A stretch of DNA of 64,000 nucleotides, taken from Planctomycetota bacterium. Lineage in GTDB: Bacteria; Planctomycetota; UBA8742; UBA2392. The notes below the pieces were generated by a model. It ran no database searches. It saw only the letters and a program-made list of their open reading frames with translations, and was not told where the DNA came from. Made by a program: the position numbers and the translations under genes. Each line of letters begins with the position of its first letter. Positions within the stretch are counted from its first letter, which is position 1. The stretch lies in assembly GCA_019636215.1 (NCBI GenBank), contig JAHBXZ010000016.1:30278-94277 (forward strand). Reading direction: 5' to 3'. Shown here one piece after another: positions 19,619 to 27,104 of this stretch.

Positions 19619-21991
19619 ATGCAGAACTTCGTTCCCGCGTTCGTCGAGCAGCAACGTAAAGAAGGACGCAGCAGCGGCAAACTTTCCGGTACGGTCTTGT
19701 TTGTCGACGTCAGTGGTTTCACCAACCTGACCGAAGTCGCCTTCAAACTGGGTGATGCCGGCGCGGAGCTGATGTCGCGCGAGCTGACGCGGATTTTCGA
19801 CCCCATGGTCAACGCCGTACACCAGCGGGGCGGGTTCATCGCGGGCTTTGCAGGCGATGCATTTACGGCCATTTTCCCGGAATCCAAGGGCGCAACCAAG
19901 CGCGCACTGGATGCCGCCGACGAAATCGTGAAGTTCTTTGCGGCACATGGCACAAGCAAAACCCGACATGGCGACTTCGCGTTCGGTGTAAAGGTTGGCG
20001 CTGAGTCCGGGGAAATCCAGTGGGGCCTGTGCACCGACCCAGCCACTAAAGCAACTACCTGGTACTTCCGAGGCCCGGCCGTGGAAGGCGCGGCAACGGC
20101 CGAACACAGTGCCCAGCGCGGCCAGGTGTCCAGCGGTTCAACACTTGCGAATCATCCTGACAAGGCCGTAGATGGTCCAGCACCTGCGCCCACAGAGGCA
20201 GTCAACGACCGCACCGTATTGAGCCATTACTTCCGTGACCAATTGCTTGAGGCCGGCGAACGGGCCGAACTGCGCCACGTGGTGCCGGTTTTCCTCACGT
20301 TTCGTGGTGTCAATGACCACGCCGGCATCGAGTACGTGTTCCGGGCACTTTGCGCCGGTTGCATGCGTCACGGAGGCACACTGAACAAGATTGACTTTGG
20401 CGACAAGGGCTTCACGGCGCTGGTGTTTTTCGGCGCGCCGATTGCCACCGAAAACGCCGAGGCCGTTGCCGTAAGCTTTGTGGCGGCCTTGCCGCCGGCC
20501 CTTGCCGACCTCAAGGGCGTCAGCATCAGTGCCGGCATTGATGCCGGCCTGGTGTACTCCGGTATCCTGGGCGGCTCCAGCCGCAACGAGTGGACGTGCA
20601 TCGGCGATGCGGTCAACACGGCCGCACGCCTGATGACAGCCGCCGAACCCGGACAAACACTTGTCAGCCAGCGCATCACGGCGGCCAGCGAAAAGCGCTG
20701 GGAGTTCGCCAACAAGGGCACCCGTATTCTCAAGGGCAAAGAGAAAGAAGCCGTCGTGTTTTCGCCCAGCGGCCTGCGCGGGCGCATGCGCGGCTTTGTC
20801 TACCGCAACCCGATGCTGGGGCGCGACGCGGAGCTGGCGGAACTTCAGGCGTTCATTGACCCAATTCTTGCCAAAGAGCCAAAGTTCGTGGGCGTTCTGC
20901 GCCTGCTGGGCGAGCCCGGGCTTGGCAAAACCCGTCTGGTAGCCGCACTGCGCGCCAAGCTGGAAGAGCGCGGCACACCATTTCACTGGATCACGATGCC
21001 CTGCGACGGGGTGCATAAGAGCGGCTGGAACGCCGTAAGCACATGGCTGCGCAGCTTTTTTGCAATCTCGGAGAGCGCCAGCCAGGAAGCCAAGAAGAAG
21101 GCACTCGAGGAACGCTACCACGCCCTTGAGAAAGACTCCCGCGTACCCGAATCCACCCGCAGCGAACTCACCCGAACCATGAGCTTCGCCGCAGACCTTG
21201 TTGACTGCCACTGGGATGACTCCCCGTTTGCCCGACTGGATGACCCAAAACTGCGCCACGAAAACCGCATCATTGCCGTCAAGGAACTCTTGCGCGCACT
21301 GGCACACACGGCGCCGGTAGTGCTGGAAATGGAAGACACCCACTGGATCGACGCCAGCACGGCGGCCTGGCTGACAGCCATGACCCGCAATGTGGCCGCG
21401 CTGCCGCTGGCAATATTGGCCACCAGCCGCTTTGCAGACGACGGCAGCAAGCCGGAACTGCAGATCGCCCAGGATGCCGCGTTGAAGGACTTTGAACTCA
21501 AGCCCATCAGTGGCGAAGAGTTCACGCAGCAGATGGCCAAGGTACTGCTGGGCGGCGACTCGGAACTCGACGTAGAGGCCGTACGCCTGATCACCGGCAA
21601 AGCCAAGGGCAACCCGTTCTTCACCGAGCAACTGATCCTTCACCTGAACGAAACCGGCGAACTTGAGCGCGGCGAACAACCCAAAGGCGACAGCGGCACT
21701 ACTCGCCGCAGCAAACTGCGCATCAAGAACACGGATACGGCACGACTGCCGGGCAGCCTCAGCAGCCTGGTGACGGCGCGAATCGACCGTCTCAGCCCGG
21801 AGGTGCGTGAAACCGTCAAGCATGCCAGCATTCTTGGTGTGCGCTTTCTGTCGCGGGTCCTGGGCGAATTGCTGAAGCGTTCGGGCAAAGTCAGCCGTTC
21901 CCTGGAAGAGTTGCTGATTGAGAGTGAGAAGGAAGGCGTACTTATCCCGGCTGACCGCGCCGAAGGCACAGAGCAGAAGCCGGCTCAGTAA
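19619..21991 (+). CDS. tandem class III cyclase domains fused to an AAA ATPase
   Basis: 790 residues. Cyclase-like domain 1 covers about 20-165, with LFVDVSGFTNLTE and GFAGDAFTAIF giving the two metal Asp positions. Domain 2 covers about 220-390; its first metal Asp is lost (VFLTFRGVND) but it keeps CIGDAVNTAARLM. A P-loop ATPase follows: GEPGLGKTRL at about 431-440 and a Walker B-like VLEMEDTHWID. The order matches soluble adenylyl cyclases (C1, C2, NTPase). The long TPR tail usual in this family is absent; the protein stops at residue 790 with a polar end. It may make cAMP or act as a nucleotide-sensing switch. ATG 19619 is preceded by a GAGGGCGA purine stretch. Confidence 0.85.
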   Translation: MQNFVPAFVEQQRKEGRSSGKLSGTVLFVDVSGFTNLTEVAFKLGDAGAELMSRELTRIFDPMVNAVHQRGGFIAGFAGDAFTAIFPESKGATKRALDAADEIVKFFAAHGTSKTRHGDFAFGVKVGAESGEIQWGLCTDPATKATTWYFRGPAVEGAATAEHSAQRGQVSSGSTLANHPDKAVDGPAPAPTEAVNDRTVLSHYFRDQLLEAGERAELRHVVPVFLTFRGVNDHAGIEYVFRALCAGCMRHGGTLNKIDFGDKGFTALVFFGAPIATENAEAVAVSFVAALPPALADLKGVSISAGIDAGLVYSGILGGSSRNEWTCIGDAVNTAARLMTAAEPGQTLVSQRITAASEKRWEFANKGTRILKGKEKEAVVFSPSGLRGRMRGFVYRNPMLGRDAELAELQAFIDPILAKEPKFVGVLRLLGEPGLGKTRLVAALRAKLEERGTPFHWITMPCDGVHKSGWNAVSTWLRSFFAISESASQEAKKKALEERYHALEKDSRVPESTRSELTRTMSFAADLVDCHWDDSPFARLDDPKLRHENRIIAVKELLRALAHTAPVVLEMEDTHWIDASTAAWLTAMTRNVAALPLAILATSRFADDGSKPELQIAQDAALKDFELKPISGEEFTQQMAKVLLGGDSELDVEAVRLITGKAKGNPFFTEQLILHLNETGELERGEQPKGDSGTTRRSKLRIKNTDTARLPGSLSSLVTARIDRLSPEVRETVKHASILGVRFLSRVLGELLKRSGKVSRSLEELLIESEKEGVLIPADRAEGTEQKPAQ

Positions 21992-22030
21992 GGGGTTAGT
22001 GGGCCCGGGCGCTCTGCCTGTGCGCTTGGC

Positions 22031-22921
22031 ATGAACAAACCGTCACCATTCCAGCGCGTCAAGACCGCGCCCGTACTGGGTGTTGGTCTGGGCATTGATG
22101 TGTTCGACACTCGACCGGACTTTCGCAAGCTGATCAAGCAACAACGCACAGGTTTTGACTTTCTGGAGGTCTACACCCGCGGCAACTGGAGAGACGTCCG
22201 GCAGTTGTTCGCACAGATTCCGGCCGACGTTCCGCGCACCTACCATCATGAAGGACTCGACCCGGTCGGCCCGCACATCTGCCCCGACGACCCGATTGAA
22301 GGCTGCATCCAGAACCAGCGGCTGCTCCAGCCGCCCTGGACGGTCGAGGAACTTGCCGTACGCCACATCGACGGGCGGTACACTGACTTCTTCTTTCCGG
22401 CCATCCTGAGCACGGATTCGCTGAAAGCCAGCGTTGACAACATCAATGCCCTACACGCACGCCTGGACGGCCCGCTGTTGCCCGAAAACGCGCCCTATGA
22501 GTTCGTCGTGGGCGACATGCACCTTTGCGAGTTCCTGACCGAGCTCTCCCACCGTGCCGATTGCGGCCTGGTGCTGGACCTTGGGCACTTGTGGTCCTAC
22601 CAGCTTTGCGTCGGCCGCGGTGATGACGTCCTGCATGGCATCGACAAACTGGATCTAACCCGCGTCATCGAACTGCATCTGGCCGGTGCGCGTGTCGAGA
22701 AATACTCGGGGGGGCGCATCTATCGCGACCTGCATGGCGCCGGGCCCATCCCGCCACAGTCGCTGCTGCTGCTGCGCGAGCTGCTGCCGAAGTTGCCCAA
22801 CCTCAAGGCCGTAACGATCGAAGTTGAGGACGCCACCGAACAGCGCGCCCTTGACCAGTGTCAGCAGGTGCGCGATGAAGTTCGCAAGCACCAGCCCCAG
22901 TGGCTGGCGGAGAAGTCATGA
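22031..22921 (+). CDS. DUF692 family multinuclear iron-dependent oxidase (MNIO)
   Basis: 296 residues with a TIM-barrel pattern. Words expected of DUF692 include GLGIDVFD near the start, LPENAPYEF, GLVLDLGHLWSY, VIELHLAGAR, DLHGAGPIP and TIEVED, supplying the His, Asp and Glu residues that bind the iron cluster in characterised members (MbnB, BufB, TglH). These enzymes modify Cys or other residues of ribosomal peptides and need a partner protein. The next gene, joined by an ATGA overlap, looks like that partner. No short Cys-rich precursor with a leader is visible immediately next to the pair. Confidence 0.85.
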   Translation: MNKPSPFQRVKTAPVLGVGLGIDVFDTRPDFRKLIKQQRTGFDFLEVYTRGNWRDVRQLFAQIPADVPRTYHHEGLDPVGPHICPDDPIEGCIQNQRLLQPPWTVEELAVRHIDGRYTDFFFPAILSTDSLKASVDNINALHARLDGPLLPENAPYEFVVGDMHLCEFLTELSHRADCGLVLDLGHLWSYQLCVGRGDDVLHGIDKLDLTRVIELHLAGARVEKYSGGRIYRDLHGAGPIPPQSLLLLRELLPKLPNLKAVTIEVEDATEQRALDQCQQVRDEVRKHQPQWLAEKS

Positions 22922-23613
22922 CTCTGCAGGCCCAGTTTTCGGCACTGTACCGCCTTTACTACAAACGCTCCGAGCGCGAGGCCTTTCTGCGCGATGGCAA
23001 GCCGCCAGTCGCTGGCCTTACGGCAACCGAGCTGGCTCAGTTACGGGCACTTGAACCCGCGCGCCTCCGCCGCATCGTCGACCTGCACGCGATTGACCTG
23101 GGCCCTGCTTGGTACCGTCCGCGTGTGCCGGCCACATGGCTGGCTTTGCAGGCCGCACTGGAAGTTCCCGAGGCCGAACTGGTGCAGCGCCTGACAGAAA
23201 GCCCGGCGTTCGAGAGCCGCCTGAACGACGACGCCGATGCGCGAGCGCTGGCCTCGTTTGTGGACTCGCAGCAGGCTGTGCTGCGCGACTTTCCCTGGCT
23301 GCCTGAACTGCTGAGGTATGAGCGCCTGCTGGCCTGCCCCTGGGAAGACGGCCCCAACCCTCGCGTCGTCGAGTTTGCCTTCGATGTCTCCGGGATCGCC
23401 GAAGCGCTGCTGCAAGACGGCCTGTGCCCCATGGGCGAACCCCGGCGCGCCGTCAGCCTGCTGCTGTTTCGCGGCAAGCGTGAAGTGAACGAGTTGCCGC
23501 TCAAGCGCCACGACGCAAAGGCCATTGCCGAACTGCTGGCTGGTCGCGACCCAGGTGTTGGAACCAAGGCCCTACGCAGGCTTGAACACATGCTGCGCGA
23601 CATCCGTTCGTGA
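22918..23613 (+). CDS. DUF2063-type partner protein of the MNIO enzyme
   Basis: 231 residues from ATG 22918 within the ATGA overlap. The N-terminal third (about 1-90) is helical and reads like the so-called DNA-binding domain of DUF2063/BufC proteins (LYRLYYKRSEREAFL, then LRALEPARLRRIVDLHA). A middle helix DFPWLPELLRYERLLACPWE and the C-terminal half with LLLFRGKREVNELPL and LLAGRDPGVG fit the same family, where the two parts bind the precursor peptide and the oxidase. Assignment rests on these weak words plus the operon position, which is the standard one. Confidence 0.65.
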   Translation: MTLQAQFSALYRLYYKRSEREAFLRDGKPPVAGLTATELAQLRALEPARLRRIVDLHAIDLGPAWYRPRVPATWLALQAALEVPEAELVQRLTESPAFESRLNDDADARALASFVDSQQAVLRDFPWLPELLRYERLLACPWEDGPNPRVVEFAFDVSGIAEALLQDGLCPMGEPRRAVSLLLFRGKREVNELPLKRHDAKAIAELLAGRDPGVGTKALRRLEHMLRDIRS

Positions 23614-23644
23614 CTGTACGCCACAGCCGTGGCATAAAGTGCCC

Positions 23645-24007
23645 ATGATCCTGCGCAAGGTGAGCGGACACTGGCTGCACGAACTGCCCAACGCTGCAGG
23701 GTTGTGCCTGGTGCTTCCCGGCGCGCTGCTGCTGCGCCCGGAGGACATGGCGCTGCCGCTCGAATGGACGTCCTCCGCGCCCCGGTTCATCCTGTGCAGC
23801 GGCTGCGATCCGTACCTGGAACGCGTGCTCAATGAACGGGGGGTTGCTGTCCTGACCCCGCTGGATCCTTTGGACGTAGTGCCAAACGAAGCGGAAGTAG
23901 ACCTCGACCCGGCTGCCGGGGCCCTCATAGAGGTATCCAGCGGCCGTCGGTTTGCCTTGCGGCCCCTGAAGCCATCGCACCTCGCGGTGATCCAAAGCCA
24001 TGACTGA
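23645..24007 (+). CDS. small uncharacterised protein
   Basis: 120 residues, ATG 23645, ending in an 8-base overlap with the SDR gene. No signal peptide or membrane helix. It contains one CXXC (ILCSGCDPYLE) and an ending (VDLDPAAGALIEVSSGRRF) that faintly recalls the swivelling C-terminal part of LeuD-type dehydratase small subunits, but the catalytic partner is absent, so this is not a functional claim. Its place directly after the MNIO pair makes it the only nearby small Cys-containing product. Confidence 0.55.
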   Translation: MILRKVSGHWLHELPNAAGLCLVLPGALLLRPEDMALPLEWTSSAPRFILCSGCDPYLERVLNERGVAVLTPLDPLDVVPNEAEVDLDPAAGALIEVSSGRRFALRPLKPSHLAVIQSHD

Positions 24008-24995
24008 CCGCGTGCTGGTGCTTGGTGCGGCCGGAACTGTCGGCAGCCGCGTTGCCCTGGCATTTGCGCAAGCTGGTTACCTGGTTCGCTGCCTGGCGCG
24101 TTCGCGCGGGCATCGCAACCTTCTGGCAGCAAGGGCCGCCGGCTGCGAAGTCGTTTTCGGCGACATGAATGACGAACTCGCACTGAAGGCCGCAATGCAG
24201 GACTGCCGGTACTTCGTGCACAGCGCCGCGCCCTACCCCGACAGTGGGCTGTCTTTCCGCCGGTCCGGCATGCTGGACGCATGGATACCACAAATCAGAA
24301 AGCACTTTCGTATCGCCCGGGAGTGCGGCATAGAACGTGCCGTCTTCACCAGCAGCCTTTCCACCATCGGACTGGCCCCGGCCGGCGAGCTGGCCAATGA
24401 AGACCTGCCCTACGACCATTCGCGCCAGGGCGGCGGGAACTACTATCCCGTAAAGCACGCGCTGGAGCAGACCGTTCAGGCCGAGGCTGCACAAGGGCCT
24501 CCGACCGTCATCGTCAACCCCACTGGTCTTTGCGGCGAAGGCAGCCGGAACCCGCAACTGTCTGCGGCTTGCGTGTTCTTTGCCGGATTGACTCCGTTCA
24601 TGGTCAACGCCCGGCTGAACTTTGTGGATACCCGTGACTGCGCATTGGGGCACGTTCTGGCCCTGAGTAATGGTGTGCCGGGGCGGCGCTACATTCTGGG
24701 TGGAGTCAACACGACGCTCAAGGACTTCGCCACACAGGTTACCAACATGGCCGGGATCAGCCGGCCGATCATCGTGCCGCGAGCATTGGCGAAGTTGGGC
24801 GCGTACTTCAGCGAACTGCTTGGGCTGCTTACCGGCAAGACCGGCGCCCTCAGCCTGACCAGCTACTATCACCTAAAGTACGGCCAGCACTATTCAAGCG
24901 CACGGGCACAGACCGAGCTTGGGTACGCACCCACAAGCGACCTTGCCGGCGCCATCCAGCGCGAATTGGCGTGGCACGCCGCAGGCGCGAGTTGA
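24000..24995 (+). CDS. extended SDR, NAD(P)-dependent epimerase/reductase
   Basis: 331 residues. The Rossmann dinucleotide site is at the N-terminus (VLGAAGTVGSRVALAF, GxxGxxG) with an Arg-rich end to strand 2 (RCLARSRGHR) that suggests NADP. The catalytic YxxxK is in YYPVKHALEQ (about residue 149), with Ser-Ser-Leu (FTSSLSTIG) about 35 residues earlier. The product resembles dihydroflavonol reductase or 3-beta-HSD-like enzymes. The substrate is unknown. It starts inside the stop region of the preceding small gene and overlaps the ECF sigma gene downstream. Confidence 0.85.
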   Translation: MTDRVLVLGAAGTVGSRVALAFAQAGYLVRCLARSRGHRNLLAARAAGCEVVFGDMNDELALKAAMQDCRYFVHSAAPYPDSGLSFRRSGMLDAWIPQIRKHFRIARECGIERAVFTSSLSTIGLAPAGELANEDLPYDHSRQGGGNYYPVKHALEQTVQAEAAQGPPTVIVNPTGLCGEGSRNPQLSAACVFFAGLTPFMVNARLNFVDTRDCALGHVLALSNGVPGRRYILGGVNTTLKDFATQVTNMAGISRPIIVPRALAKLGAYFSELLGLLTGKTGALSLTSYYHLKYGQHYSSARAQTELGYAPTSDLAGAIQRELAWHAAGAS

Positions 24996-25549
24996 CCGCG
25001 CCTGTCTGTTTGCCTGATACTTCACCCGTGCCCGAAGACCTGGAACTGGTTCGCGCCCTTGCCCGCGGCGAAAGCGCCGCACTGGATGCGCTGATGCAGG
25101 CGCACCTGGATGCGCTGGTGCGCATTACGCGCCTGGTGGCAGGCGACCACGCCGCGGCGCTGGATGCCGCCCAGGAAGCATTCATCCGGCTTTGGCGCAA
25201 CCCCGGGGCCTTCACCGGCGGTTCGCTGCGCGCCTGGCTGGTCACGGTGGCCCGCAACATCGCGCTGAATGAACACCGCGGGGAACGTCGGCGCAGCGGG
25301 CGACACGAGACAGCCCGCATTCGCGTACCCAGTGATCCTGAAATCCGGGCTGCCAACAGCGATGAGCTGGCACTTGTGATCGCATTTCTTGACCAGTTGC
25401 CAGAGCAAGAGCGCACGGCGCTGACACTGTTTGCCGTAGAGGGCATGGCCCAGGCCGAGATTGCCCGCGTTCTTGGCACCAGCGAAGCTGCCGTAAAGCA
25501 GGCGGTATTGAGCGCGAGACGCAAGCTTCGGGAGCGTTTTGACGCATAA
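24971..25549 (+). CDS. ECF-type RNA polymerase sigma factor
   Basis: 192 residues from GTG 24971, overlapping the SDR by 25 bases; a second GTG at 25028 would give 173 residues and fits the usual ECF start better. Region 2 is seen in ALDAAQEAFIRLWRNPGAF and LRAWLVTVARNIALNEHR; region 4 in LPEQERTALTLFAVEGMAQ and IARVLGTSEAAVKQAVL. Followed by a membrane protein with FecR-like features, a common sigma/anti-sigma arrangement. Target promoters cannot be read from this window. Confidence 0.9.
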   Translation: MARRRRELTAPVCLPDTSPVPEDLELVRALARGESAALDALMQAHLDALVRITRLVAGDHAAALDAAQEAFIRLWRNPGAFTGGSLRAWLVTVARNIALNEHRGERRRSGRHETARIRVPSDPEIRAANSDELALVIAFLDQLPEQERTALTLFAVEGMAQAEIARVLGTSEAAVKQAVLSARRKLRERFDA

Positions 25550-25631
25550 CTTGCGTGTATGACAAGCTTTACGAGCGTCCGATTGTCCCTTACCTGCACC
25601 GCCCCGGCGGGGTTACTCAGTTGGAGATGTC

Positions 25632-27104
25632 ATGCAACGGCCCACTGCCCCGATCGGCCCTGATCCCCTTGATGCCCAAGTCCGGCGAGCCGTGGGATCG
25701 TTGCCCGGTGCATTGGCCGCAACCCGCACCAGATTGCAGCAACAGTTCGCCGCAGAAGTGGCGCTGGCGCGACGCGCGAGGCGGATACGCATTCAGGCCG
25801 TCGCGGGACTTGGCGTTGCGGCAGCGCTGATGTTGGGCGTCTTTCTGAACCTGGACTGGCTGCGCGCAACCCTCAACCCGCCTGCTCCGCAGGCGTCGAG
25901 CGAAGCCTCGCCTGTGCCCTCGCGACATCCCCAGCCTGTTGATCTGCCCGCGGCGACGCCAAGCCCGACACAGCCCACGCCCAACCAGACTCCAGCGCCA
26001 GCGCCACAGATGCCGCCCGAAGAGATCGTGCGGCCGAGCAAACCACCCCATGGCACCGAACCGCAGCCCGTTCTGCCACAAGACCCGACACCCGAGCCAG
26101 GGCCGGTGATTGACGAGCCGAAGGCCGAACCAGAGTCTCCCAAGCCCCCCGAGGGCACCGAAGTACGCCCCGAAACACCAAGGGTCACGATTGCGCACCT
26201 GGCGGCTGGAGGCCCGAAAATCAGGGTTCGATATGGGCAAGGTGAATGGGCTGACGCCGCGCCCAAGCTGCCGCTCAGCAGCGGAGCCAGTCTCAGTGTG
26301 GCACGCGGGCAAGCCGACCTGTGGCTGTCCGGCGGGACGCTGCTGCGCTTTGACGGCGAGATACAGCTTTCAAGAGTCGGCAACCTGACCACCATCGGCA
26401 TCGAGTCGCGATCCATCTACGCCGACAACATCGGCCTTGGTGAACCGCTGGCGTTCTCCGTGGGTGACCTCAGCGGTGCCATGCAATCCGGTGTCGCGAT
26501 AGCCAGTCGCGACCAGTCCGCACTGGAGCTTGCCTGCGTTCATGGCGCAGCCACCCTGTGCGGCGAGTCGATCGCGCCAGGCCAGCAACGGCGCGCCACG
26601 GCCCGCACCGTTGGTGCCGCCAAGAAGTTTGCCGGCTCAAGGCTTACACGCGACCTGCCACCCCGCGTTGTGTACCGCGAAGACTTCGATACCGCCCCCG
26701 AAGGCGGCCTGTACGGAGACGGCGAGAAGCTCGATAACGGGCTTCTGGTGCGGCGCGGCGGCGGCAACTACGCGGCATTCCGGTACAACCCCACGGTCAC
26801 TGTTCAGCCGGGCATGGTGCTGCGTTTCAGGGCACGCACACGGGCAGTGACTCAGCTGCAGCTGGAAGTCTTTCTGGACAAGCCCCACGACACCACATGC
26901 TTCAACATGCGCTTTCGCCCTGCCAAGGACGGAGAATGGCAGGTGTTTGAGATCCGCCTGGCTGACTTCCCCGACAAGCAGAACCCCGACGCAAAGATGC
27001 AGCCGGGCCAGGCCCTGCGCAACTTCAAGCTGCACATCGAAGGCAGCGACGAAGCGCTGCTGGAAGTCGATTGGGTGGAGTACGTCCGTATCCAGGAGGG
27101 CTAG
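25632..27104 (+). CDS. membrane-anchored FecR-like protein with Pro-rich stalk and C-terminal beta-sandwich
   Basis: 490 residues. The first 65 are cytoplasmic and basic near the membrane (LARRARRIRIQ), then one helix (AVAGLGVAAALMLGVFLNL, about 57-75). A stalk of about 100 residues is rich in Pro, Thr, Glu and Gln. Residues about 190-310 resemble FecR (LSVARGQADLWLSGGTLLRF and a later ELACVHGAATLCGE). The C-terminal 150 residues read as a jelly-roll, carbohydrate-binding-like domain (VVYREDFDTAPEGG; LEVDWVEYVRI at the end). Following the ECF sigma gene, it is a plausible anti-sigma or signal transducer; the stop abuts the next ATG exactly. Confidence 0.75.
   Translation: MQRPTAPIGPDPLDAQVRRAVGSLPGALAATRTRLQQQFAAEVALARRARRIRIQAVAGLGVAAALMLGVFLNLDWLRATLNPPAPQASSEASPVPSRHPQPVDLPAATPSPTQPTPNQTPAPAPQMPPEEIVRPSKPPHGTEPQPVLPQDPTPEPGPVIDEPKAEPESPKPPEGTEVRPETPRVTIAHLAAGGPKIRVRYGQGEWADAAPKLPLSSGASLSVARGQADLWLSGGTLLRFDGEIQLSRVGNLTTIGIESRSIYADNIGLGEPLAFSVGDLSGAMQSGVAIASRDQSALELACVHGAATLCGESIAPGQQRRATARTVGAAKKFAGSRLTRDLPPRVVYREDFDTAPEGGLYGDGEKLDNGLLVRRGGGNYAAFRYNPTVTVQPGMVLRFRARTRAVTQLQLEVFLDKPHDTTCFNMRFRPAKDGEWQVFEIRLADFPDKQNPDAKMQPGQALRNFKLHIEGSDEALLEVDWVEYVRIQEG

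Noticed and set aside
23645..24007. LeuD-type dehydratase small subunit
   Set aside because: Only a faint likeness at the C-terminus; key residues and a large subunit are missing.
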